NCBI RefSeq assembly: GCF_937871615.1
Contig: NZ_CALMPA010000051.1
Coordinates: 1 to 64,000, forward strand
Source: an uncultured Sphingomonas sp.
GTDB lineage: Bacteria; Pseudomonadota; Alphaproteobacteria; Sphingomonadales; Sphingomonadaceae
DNA: 64,000 bases
Direction: 5' to 3'
Part shown: in pieces, positions 57,723-64,000 of the stretch
Layout of the letters: every line of letters starts with the position of its first letter
Numbering within the stretch: the first letter of the stretch is position 1
The notes under the pieces: model-generated
What the model saw: the letters and a program-made list of their open reading frames with translations, nothing else
What the model was told of the DNA's origin: nothing
Database searches by the model: none
Translations under genes and position numbers: made by a program

Positions 57723-58550
57723 ATGCGCTTTACGGGCAAGCGCGCCGTCGTGACCGGCGGCGCCTCCGGCATCGGTCGTGCGACCGCGTTGCGGCTGGCG
57801 GAAGAAGGCGCCGAGGTGTGGATCGGCGATCTCGACGAGGCCGGTGGCCGCGAGGTGGCGGAAACATCCAATGGCCGCATCCGCTTCATGCGCTGCGATG
57901 TCACGCGGGCCGAGGATATCCGGGCGCTGATCGAGGCGGCGGACGCGGCGGGCGGGCTCGATGTGCTGTTCAACAATGCCGGCGCGGGCGGCGCGCGCGA
58001 ACATATCGACGAGATCGCGCCCGAGGATTGGGATCGCACCCATGCGCTGCTGTTGCGCTCGGTCGCGCTCGGCATCCGTTACGCCGCGCCGCTGATGGCG
58101 AAGCGCGGCGGCGGCGCGATCGTCAACACCTCCAGCGTTTCGGCGCTCGGCAGCGGCTATGCCCCGATCGCTTATTCCACCGCCAAGGCCGGCGTGCTGC
58201 ACCTGAGCAAGGTGGCGGCGGCGGAGCTGGCGAAGGATGCGATCCGGGTGAACGCGGTAATCCCCGGTTTCATCACCACCAATATCTTCGTGAGCGCGCT
58301 CGATCTGCCGCCGGAGAAGCGCGCGGCGGCGAATCAGGCGATCGGCGGGATCGCCGCGCACGCGCAGCCGGTGAAGCGCGCGGGGCGCCCGGAGGATATC
58401 GCGGCTGCTGTCGCCTATCTCGCCAGCGACGACGCGGCATTCGTTACCGGCACGCACATCCTGGTCGATGGCGGGCTGACCATCGGCACGCGGCAGAGCT
58501 GGGATCCGACGATGCCGGGCATGTTCGAAGCATTGGAGGCGATGGCGTGA
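57723..58550 (+). CDS. SDR family oxidoreductase
   Basis: A 275-residue classical SDR. GGASGIGRATALRLAEEG loop, GDLDEAGG (Asp after beta-2, favouring NAD), FNNAGAGGAREHI, NTSSVSALGSGYAP with Ser, YSTAKAGVLHL giving YxxxK, and GTHILVDGGLTIG. Starts at ATG 57723 after AGGAGAG. The stop is embedded in the GTG start of the permease gene (GTGA), so the two are likely a unit. Confidence 0.87.
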   Translation: MRFTGKRAVVTGGASGIGRATALRLAEEGAEVWIGDLDEAGGREVAETSNGRIRFMRCDVTRAEDIRALIEAADAAGGLDVLFNNAGAGGAREHIDEIAPEDWDRTHALLLRSVALGIRYAAPLMAKRGGGAIVNTSSVSALGSGYAPIAYSTAKAGVLHLSKVAAAELAKDAIRVNAVIPGFITTNIFVSALDLPPEKRAAANQAIGGIAAHAQPVKRAGRPEDIAAAVAYLASDDAAFVTGTHILVDGGLTIGTRQSWDPTMPGMFEALEAMA

Positions 58551-60046
58551 ACGCGCCCGTCGCGCCGGTGACGGGGGCGACGCCAGCAGCGATCACACCG
58601 CCGGCGCGGCGCCTGTCGAACGGCGTGATGGGATGTTACGGCTTCGGGGCGGCTGCTTATGGGGTGAAGGACGCGGGCTTCGGCACCTTCCTTCTCCTGT
58701 TCTACAACCAGGTGGTGGGCGTGCCGGCGGCGACGGTGGGCTTTGTCGTGATGATCGCGCTGATCGTCGATGCCTTCGTCGATCCCACCGTCGGGTTTCT
58801 CTCTGATCGCACGCGCAGCCGCTGGGGGCGGCGGCACCCGTGGCTTTATGGCGCGGTGCTGCCGATCATGCTCGGCTGGGTCGCCTTGTGGAATCCGCCG
58901 ATCGGCGCGAGCGAAACGCTGATCCTGCTGTGGCTGTTCGTCGTCGCGGTGCTCGTGCGTAGCGCGGTGAGCGCCTATGAGGTGCCGGGGCAGGCGATGG
59001 CCGCCGAACTGAGCGCGGATTATGACGAGCGCACGCGGATCATGTCCTATCGCTATCTGTTCGGCTGGCTCGGCGGGCTGACGATATTGGTTTCGGCCTA
59101 TGTCTATTTCCTGGCCGCGACGCCGGAATATCCCAACGGGTTGCTCAATCCGGCGGGCTATGGCGGCTTCGCGATCGCGGGCGCGTTGCTGATGGGGGGC
59201 GCGATCCTCACCTCCGCGATCGGCACGCATCGCGAGATTCCGCGCCTGCCCAAGCCGGAGATCGAGCGGCAAACGCTGTCGCAGAACCTGCGCGATATCG
59301 CCGAAACGGTGAAGAACCGCGCCTTCGCCACGCTGATGGTGGCCGGAATCTGCGCCTATACCGGGCAGGGGATCATCTATGCGATCTCCAATTACCTTGC
59401 GAGCTTCGTATGGGGCTTCAAGGGGATGACCTTCCTTTATTACAGCATCGCGCTGTTCGCCGGGGTGGCCGTGGCCTTCGTTATCGCGCCACGCGCGGGC
59501 CGGCGTGGCAGCAAGCCGCTGACCGCCGCGATCGCCTCCATCACCTCGGCGGTGATCGGCACGACGCCATATTGGCTGCGGCTGGCGGGCTGGTTTCCTT
59601 CGCCGGGCGACCAGTGGATGCTCCCGCTGGTGTTTCTGTTCGCGGGGATTTCCACCGCGTTCAGCGTCACGGCCTATATTCTCGGCGCGTCGATGCTGGC
59701 CGATGTGGTGGAGGATTCGGAGGCGCGGACGGGGCGCCGATCGGAGGGCGTGTTCTTCGCGGGCGGCTTCTTCGTCCAGAAATGCACCAGCGGCATCGGT
59801 ATCTTCGCCACCGGGCTGATCCTTGCCGCCGCCGGCTTCCCGGCGAAGGCGGTGCCGGGGCAGGTGGCGATCCCGACGCTGGATCGGCTGACGCTGATCT
59901 TCTGCTGCTGCTATCTGTTGTTCTACGGGCTGGCCGCGCTGTTCTATGCGCGATTCCCGTTCGGGCGCGGGGAGCATGAGGCGCGGCTCGCGCGGCTCGC
60001 GGCGACCGGCGTGCTCGATTCGGAACCGCGCGAACCCTTTGCATGA
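58547..60046 (+). CDS. GPH-family MFS symporter
   Basis: A 499-residue permease of the glycoside-pentoside-hexuronide (MelB-like) branch of the MFS. DAFVDPTVGFLSDRTRSRWGRRHP near the N-terminus is the characteristic loop (cation-coupled sugar symporters carry a DxxxDP version), here read in two parts, then VLPIMLGWVALWNPP and about 12 transmembrane segments. Start is GTG 58547, overlapping the SDR stop. A catabolic substrate for the coupled SDR is a sensible guess, but the sugar or organic acid cannot be named. Confidence 0.85.
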   Translation: MNAPVAPVTGATPAAITPPARRLSNGVMGCYGFGAAAYGVKDAGFGTFLLLFYNQVVGVPAATVGFVVMIALIVDAFVDPTVGFLSDRTRSRWGRRHPWLYGAVLPIMLGWVALWNPPIGASETLILLWLFVVAVLVRSAVSAYEVPGQAMAAELSADYDERTRIMSYRYLFGWLGGLTILVSAYVYFLAATPEYPNGLLNPAGYGGFAIAGALLMGGAILTSAIGTHREIPRLPKPEIERQTLSQNLRDIAETVKNRAFATLMVAGICAYTGQGIIYAISNYLASFVWGFKGMTFLYYSIALFAGVAVAFVIAPRAGRRGSKPLTAAIASITSAVIGTTPYWLRLAGWFPSPGDQWMLPLVFLFAGISTAFSVTAYILGASMLADVVEDSEARTGRRSEGVFFAGGFFVQKCTSGIGIFATGLILAAAGFPAKAVPGQVAIPTLDRLTLIFCCCYLLFYGLAALFYARFPFGRGEHEARLARLAATGVLDSEPREPFA

Positions 60047-60186
60047 CCGCTGGATGAACCGCGTTCGGATCGGATCATCGGCACGTCGAAACGACTCGTC
60101 GGAAAAGGTTCCCGACGCGCTTGGTTTCTTTAACCCTTGCCCGTAGCCGGGATGCAACGAACGTCCTGTTGACCGGGGGGTCGCAA

Positions 60187-60762
60187 GTGAATTTGAAGGT
60201 TTTGGCGGCGCGCGTTGCGCTGGTGTTCTCATTCGGCCTGATGGCGGCTGCCCCTGCGGCAGCCCAGTTCTGGCAGTGCGCCCCTTACGCCCGCGAGATT
60301 TCGGGCATCGACATTCGTGGCAATGCCAACACCTGGTGGGGCCAGGCGGCGGGCCGCTACGAGCGCGGCAACGAGCCGCGCGTCGGCGCGGTGCTGGCGT
60401 TCAAGGCGACGGCGCGGATGCGCGTGGGCCATGTCGCGATGGTTTCGCGGGTGGTCAGCGATCGCGAAGTTCTGCTGACCCATGCCAATTGGTCGCGCCC
60501 CGGCCGCGTCGAAGCGAATGTTCGCGCGATCGACGTGTCGCCGAACAACGATTGGAGCATGGTGAAGGTGTGGTATGCGCCGCAGGGCGGGCTTGGCACC
60601 TCCAATTATCCCACCAGCGGCTTCATCTACGGCGATGATGCGCCCGCCGCATCGCATCCCGCGATCGACACCGATACGCGCAGCACCACCGCGCTGGCCA
60701 ATGCGACGATCGCGGCGGCGGCGAAAGCGCCAGTGACGGGCGGGATTTCGCTCGAACAGTAA
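60187..60762 (+). CDS. Secreted CHAP-domain protein
   Basis: A 191-residue exported amidase-like protein. Signal peptide about 1-27 (LAARVALVFSFGLMAAAPAAA). The CHAP core shows the candidate nucleophile Cys in QFWQCAPYAREISG, NTWWGQAAGRY, and the catalytic His in MRVGHVAMVSRVVSDRE. These domains cut peptidoglycan peptides. Start chosen as GTG 60187. A flexible Ala/Thr-rich tail follows (about 145-191). Stands alone. Confidence 0.85.
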   Translation: MNLKVLAARVALVFSFGLMAAAPAAAQFWQCAPYAREISGIDIRGNANTWWGQAAGRYERGNEPRVGAVLAFKATARMRVGHVAMVSRVVSDREVLLTHANWSRPGRVEANVRAIDVSPNNDWSMVKVWYAPQGGLGTSNYPTSGFIYGDDAPAASHPAIDTDTRSTTALANATIAAAAKAPVTGGISLEQ

Positions 60763-60880
60763 GTTTCGCCGCACCGCGCGGCATTGCCAGCGCGCGCGGA
60801 ACGATTATGGTGCAGACGCAACGGGGCCGCCTTCGATCGCAAGCGCGGCCCTATTTCGTGTTCGAGCCAAGGTAGTGCCT

Positions 60881-61528
60881 GTGACCCTTCGCCATGCAGC
60901 CGCCCCGATCGCCCTTCTCGCCGCGCTGGGGGGCTGCGCGAAGACCGGCGATATCGACCTTTCTTCCGGCGTCGGCATCACGGCGGTGCGTTCCGCTTGC
61001 CCATCGGTGGGCGTGCCGGCGGGAACCGGCGATATCACGCTGTTCGATCCGCCGGCCAGCCGCGATTCGACCGCGATTGATGTGGTGGCGGATATCAGCA
61101 ACGTCCGCTCGACCTGCGATGACAGCGGCGACGATGTGCTCACCACCGTCACCTTCGACGTGCGTGCGCGCCGGACGCGGGGCGAAGGCGCGCGTGACGT
61201 GACCTTGCCCTATTTCATCACGATCGTGCGCGGCGGCAATGCCGTGATCGCCAAGCGCATCGGCTATGTCGGGCTGCATTTCGATGCCGGGCAAACGCTT
61301 GCGACGACGAGCGGGCAGGCATCCTCGACGATCAATCGCGTGGCGGCGACGCTGCCTGAGGACGTGCGCGCCAAGCTCAACCGCAAGCGCAAGGCCGGGC
61401 AGGAGGATGCCGCCGTCGATCCGCTGAGCGCGCCCGATGTGCGCCAGGCGGTGTTGTCCGCCAGCTTCGAGGCGCTGGTCGGCTTCCAACTCACCGAGGA
61501 TCAGCTCAAATATAATGCGCAGCGCTGA
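60881..61528 (+). CDS. Predicted lipoprotein, unknown
   Basis: A 215-residue protein starting TLRHAAAPIALLAALGGCAK, with lipobox ALGGC (Cys about 18). The mature part is mostly beta-like (DITLFDPPASRDSTAIDVVA and VTLPYFITIVRGGNAVIAKR are clear stretches), ending in a charged helix. Two cysteines in RSACPSVG and RSTCDDS may pair. No known family recognised. A GTG 6 bases earlier (60875) is an alternative start. Confidence 0.65.
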   Translation: MTLRHAAAPIALLAALGGCAKTGDIDLSSGVGITAVRSACPSVGVPAGTGDITLFDPPASRDSTAIDVVADISNVRSTCDDSGDDVLTTVTFDVRARRTRGEGARDVTLPYFITIVRGGNAVIAKRIGYVGLHFDAGQTLATTSGQASSTINRVAATLPEDVRAKLNRKRKAGQEDAAVDPLSAPDVRQAVLSASFEALVGFQLTEDQLKYNAQR

Positions 61529-61543
61529 GCCGCGCCGCGCCGC

Positions 61544-61927
61544 TCAATCGCGTTCGATCAGGTAATTCATCCGCGCCGCCGCGATCGGGCGCTCGCGATC
61601 GTCCTGCCAGGCGAAGGCCACGACATTGGCGACGCGATTGCCAAGCCGGGTGATCCGCCCCGCCGCGCGCGTCTCGCGATCGCGCCCGCCGCGCATGAAA
61701 TCGACCGTCACGTTGATCGGCTTGATCCGCCCGCCGCCTTCGCTTTCCAGCGCGTGGCGCAGCGCCGCGATCGCGGCCACCTCCAGCAGGCCCGCGATCG
61801 CGCCGCCCTGAAGGAAGCCGGGGCGGCCCAGCACGCCGGCGTGGAACGGCATCACCATCACCGGCGTATCGTCTTCGTCGCGCTCCAGCGTCGCTTCCAG
61901 CAGCGCGGCATAAGGGGGGAGTTTCAT
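61544..61927 (-). CDS. PaaI family thioesterase
   Basis: A 127-residue hotdog-fold thioesterase. FLQGGAIAGLLEVAAIAALRH holds the GG loop and helix, and KPINVTVDFMRGGRDRETRA the beta strand. Probably hydrolyses acyl-CoA intermediates. It overlaps the next thioesterase gene by four bases (ATGA at 61924-61927). Confidence 0.85.
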   Translation of the reverse strand: MKLPPYAALLEATLERDEDDTPVMVMPFHAGVLGRPGFLQGGAIAGLLEVAAIAALRHALESEGGGRIKPINVTVDFMRGGRDRETRAAGRITRLGNRVANVVAFAWQDDRERPIAAARMNYLIERD

Positions 61928-62376
61928 CGCTCGGTCCTCGGATAGCTGCCGCTCGGTACCATGAAGGTCGCGGCGACATGCGCGATCGGATCGTCGATAT
62001 CGCCATCATGCGCGATGCCGCGGGTGAACGAGATCGAGCGCGCGACGCGCAGGCATTCGGCCCGCCCGATGACGGTGTGGCCGGGGCGGGCGGGGCGCAG
62101 ATAGTCGATGCGCAGATCGAGCGTGGCATGGGGCGCGAAGCCGCCGACGCGCTGCCACACCGCGAGGCTGGTCGCCACATCCATCATCGCGATGATCGGG
62201 CCGGATGCGATCACGCCGCTTTCCTCATCGCCGATCAGCTCTTCGGAATAGGGCATCGCCAGTTCGATCCAGTCGGCGCCCATTGCGTGAAAGCGGGTGC
62301 CCAGCCGACCGGCATGGCCGCTGAACCTGCGGTTCTCGATCATCTCGAGCGCCATCTTTGCGGGATCGAAGTTCAT
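61924..62376 (-). CDS. PaaI family thioesterase
   Basis: A 150-residue hotdog-fold thioesterase, paralogous to its downstream partner. ASGPIIAMMDVATSLAVW gives the helix, ATLDLRIDYLRPARPGHTVI the strand. The two overlapping genes suggest a heteromeric hotdog enzyme, although each could also self-assemble. Divergent from the enoyl-CoA hydratase, which lies 101 bases away. Confidence 0.85.
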   Translation of the reverse strand: MNFDPAKMALEMIENRRFSGHAGRLGTRFHAMGADWIELAMPYSEELIGDEESGVIASGPIIAMMDVATSLAVWQRVGGFAPHATLDLRIDYLRPARPGHTVIGRAECLRVARSISFTRGIAHDGDIDDPIAHVAATFMVPSGSYPRTER

Positions 62377-62476
62377 GCCCGCTTCCCTACACCCTCGCGC
62401 GCGCGGCGCAACGCTGTGGCGTTGCCGGGCGGCGCGGGGCGGGCTAGCGCTGGGTTAACGAACGGCAGGAGAGCGA

Positions 62477-63262
62477 ATGATGGAGCAACGGGTTACGATC
62501 ACGGTGGCGGACGGGATCGCCGATGTCCGGCTCAATCGCGCGGACAAGATGAACGCGCTCGATCCGGCGATGTTCGCCGGGCTAAACGAAGCGATCGCGA
62601 AGCTCGGCGGGATGAGCGGCGTGCGCGTCGCGGTGCTGTCTGGCGAGGGCAGGGCGTTTTGCGCCGGGCTGGACATGAGCTCGATGGCGGGGGGCGGATC
62701 GGGCACCGATCTTGCCGCGCGCAGCCATGGCCTCGCCAACGCCGCGCAGCATGTCGCATGGGGGTGGCGCGAACTGCCGATGCCGGTGATCGCCGCCGTG
62801 CATGGCGTCGCGATGGGCGGCGGGTTTCAGGTGCTGTCCGGCGCGGATATCCGCATCGTCCACCCCGCGACCCGCATGTCGATCCGCGAAACCTATTGGG
62901 GGCTGGTGCCCGATATGGCCGGGGTCGCTCTGTGGCGCACGCTGGCGCGCGACGATGTGCTGCGCGAACTGACCTATACCGCGCGGGAATTCTCCGGGGC
63001 GGAGGCGCTGGGCTATGGCTTTGCGACGCGGCTTGACGACGATCCCCGTGCGGCGGCGATGGCGCTCGCGCGCGAGATCGCGGGGCGCAACCCGGATGCG
63101 GTGCGCGCATCGAAGCGGCTCTATAATGTCGCGGCGGATGCCGATGCGGCGACGGTGCTGCGCGCTGAAAGTGCGGAGCAGATCGCGCTGATGCGCTCGC
63201 CCAATCAGGTGGAGGCGGTGCGCGCGAACATGGAAAAGCGCGCGCCGGTGTTCAGCGATTGA
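62477..63262 (+). CDS. Enoyl-CoA hydratase/crotonase family protein
   Basis: A 261-residue crotonase-fold enzyme. Motifs: VRLNRADKMNALDPAMF, GEGRAFCAGLDMSSM (oxyanion hole), AAVHGVAMGGGFQVLSGADI, and MSIRETYWGLVPDMAG with the catalytic Glu region. NADxxAxxRASKRLYNVA matches family C-termini. An isomerase-like role is possible since the second Glu position is not certain. The start is at 62477; a second ATG follows at once. Confidence 0.87.
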   Translation: MMEQRVTITVADGIADVRLNRADKMNALDPAMFAGLNEAIAKLGGMSGVRVAVLSGEGRAFCAGLDMSSMAGGGSGTDLAARSHGLANAAQHVAWGWRELPMPVIAAVHGVAMGGGFQVLSGADIRIVHPATRMSIRETYWGLVPDMAGVALWRTLARDDVLRELTYTAREFSGAEALGYGFATRLDDDPRAAAMALAREIAGRNPDAVRASKRLYNVAADADAATVLRAESAEQIALMRSPNQVEAVRANMEKRAPVFSD

Positions 63263-63292
63263 TGATGGCGCGGATCGGAATGGCGCCGTCCG

Positions 63293-64000
63293 TCAGAACG
63301 GCAGCCATTTCGATTTGTGCGAGAAATTCATGTAGCCGACATTGACGCCGGCCCGCCAGCCGACACCCAGCCGCACCGGGATCAGCACGATATTGCCGCG
63401 CCGCAGATAGGTGGCGGCGAATCCGCCGACGAAATACAGCCGCCCTTCGCCGCCGGGGAAGCGCCGGAACAGATCCTCGGTGTCGTAGAGGTTATACACC
63501 AGCACGAACACCTTGTTGGCATCGCCGCCGAGATCGAAGCCGACCGACGGCCCGGTCCAATAGACCGGCATCTGCCCCTCCACCTTGTGCGTCATGATTC
63601 CCGAGCCATAGCGCAGCCCGACGACCACCGCGCCCGATGCCTCCCGCCCGGCGATATAGGCGTTTGGCTCGCCCTGGTCCTTCAGGATTTTCTCGATGAT
63701 CGAAGCGAAGCCTTCGGCGCCCTTGCCGAACACGCCTTCGCCCGCACCGATCAGATCATCGCGCTTGAATGTTTCCGCCGCCGTGGTGGTGGATTGGGCG
63801 CGCCCGTCCTGCGCGGCATTATCCGGGGCAGGGGGCAGCGTGAGCGGTGCGGCTTGCGCTGCGGGCGGATCGACCGGCACCGGCTCGTCGGGATAACGCT
63901 GCGTCGGCGTTTGCGGCGCGTTATGGGGCGCGGGGGAAATATCGTTGTCGATCGCCTTGTTCGGGTCGATCGTCCGCACCTGCGCTGGCGCGGCGGTGCC
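63293..64000 (-). CDS. DUF1134 (SYLF-like) protein, 5' end missing
   Basis: The visible 236 codons stay open to the window edge; GTAAPAQ precedes the region VRTIDPNKAIDND, so the true start (and probably a signal peptide) is outside. A Pro/Ala-rich linker (about 20-60) is followed by a DUF1134 domain: DDLIGAGEGVFGKGAEGF, IVEGQMPVYWTGPSVGFDLG-like segments (here VEGQMPVYWTGPSVGFDLG) and VPVRLGVGWRAGVNVGYMNF-like C-terminus. Function is not established; related SYLF domains bind lipids. Partial at its 5' end. Confidence 0.85.
   Translation of the reverse strand, partial: GTAAPAQVRTIDPNKAIDNDISPAPHNAPQTPTQRYPDEPVPVDPPAAQAAPLTLPPAPDNAAQDGRAQSTTTAAETFKRDDLIGAGEGVFGKGAEGFASIIEKILKDQGEPNAYIAGREASGAVVVGLRYGSGIMTHKVEGQMPVYWTGPSVGFDLGGDANKVFVLVYNLYDTEDLFRRFPGGEGRLYFVGGFAATYLRRGNIVLIPVRLGVGWRAGVNVGYMNFSHKSKWLPF

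Noticed and set aside
57467-58546. Upstream extension of the GPH permease frame
   Set aside because: That part is out of frame with the SDR gene lying there and has Arg/Gly-rich shadow composition; the GTG at 58547 gives the correct N-terminus.
1-64000. CRISPR array or cas genes
   Set aside because: No regularly spaced direct repeats and no Cas-like proteins were seen; the repeats found are isolated palindromes.
1-64000. Prophage, transposase or integrase genes
   Set aside because: No structural phage, transposase or recombinase protein was recognised. The insertion-like sites lack a visible enzyme.
1-64000. tRNA and rRNA genes
   Set aside because: No T-arm with matching acceptor stem was seen except the tRNA-like part of ssrA.

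Overview
The window is a GC-rich chromosomal segment of an alphaproteobacterium, most likely a sphingomonad (Sphingomonas or a close relative). Evidence: CtrA with a TTAA-N7-TTAA box upstream, MipZ, a two-piece circularly permuted ssrA (tmRNA), 5-aminolevulinate synthase of the C4 pathway, a PEPxxWA-CTERM surface protein, a PgmG-type phosphohexomutase, an NDUFS4-like complex I subunit, and dispersed palindromes of sphingomonad type. Most of it is ordinary housekeeping DNA. No CRISPR array, prophage, transposase, rRNA or tRNA gene was seen.

Layout. 0-7 kb: edge of a secreted protein gene, a DsbD/ScsB-like thiol reductase, bpt, ilvA, and a coupled dehydrogenase-amidohydrolase pair. 7-13 kb: the two agmatine-to-putrescine enzymes (aguB and aguA, on opposite strands) around an AI-2E family permease and ctrA, then an M28 peptidase. 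13-18.4 kb: dapB-nth, then a catabolic block (two acyl-CoA dehydrogenases and an SDR, with a divergent SDR). 18.4-22.9 kb: a leftward mipZ / J-domain / pgmG / exonuclease operon, with panC and a Sel1-like gene reading right. 23-31 kb: plsY-dprA-membrane protein-topA (leftward), murI, hemA, queG. 31-35.7 kb: a NatAB-type ABC exporter, a CYP153-like P450 and a DUF3667 membrane protein. 35.8-44.8 kb: ftsH, tilS and a broken-up yebC-ruvC-ruvA-ruvB cluster. 44.9-49.5 kb: pdxH-fieF-phzF, an EI24/lipoprotein pair and an adenosine kinase-like gene. 49.6-55.6 kb: hrpB, the NDUFS4-like gene, a lemA-TPM-TPM-nudix operon and mscL. 55.8-64 kb: an Rrf2 regulator, ssrA, two SDRs with a GPH-family permease, a CHAP protein, a lipoprotein, two PaaI thioesterases, an enoyl-CoA hydratase and the edge of a DUF1134 gene.

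Genes are packed tightly. Many neighbours overlap by four bases (ATGA, GTGA, TTGA), so translational coupling looks common and several real starts are GTG or TTG. Sets that work together: the RuvABC Holliday-junction machinery; agmatine deiminase with N-carbamoylputrescine amidase; CtrA with MipZ in the cell cycle; and scattered acyl-CoA/SDR/thioesterase/hydratase/P450 genes consistent with hydrocarbon or lipid catabolism.

The most interesting structure is at 39.3-44.1 kb. The usual yebC-ruvC-ruvA-ruvB order is interrupted by three unrelated genes. One, a PEP-CTERM gene of lower GC, lies between the true 3' end of ruvB and a decayed second copy of that 3' end (57 of 62 aligned bases identical, with a 37-base deletion), which looks like an insertion scar. 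A second, a DUF559 endonuclease gene, is bracketed by near-identical inverted repeats and takes its last codons from one of them.
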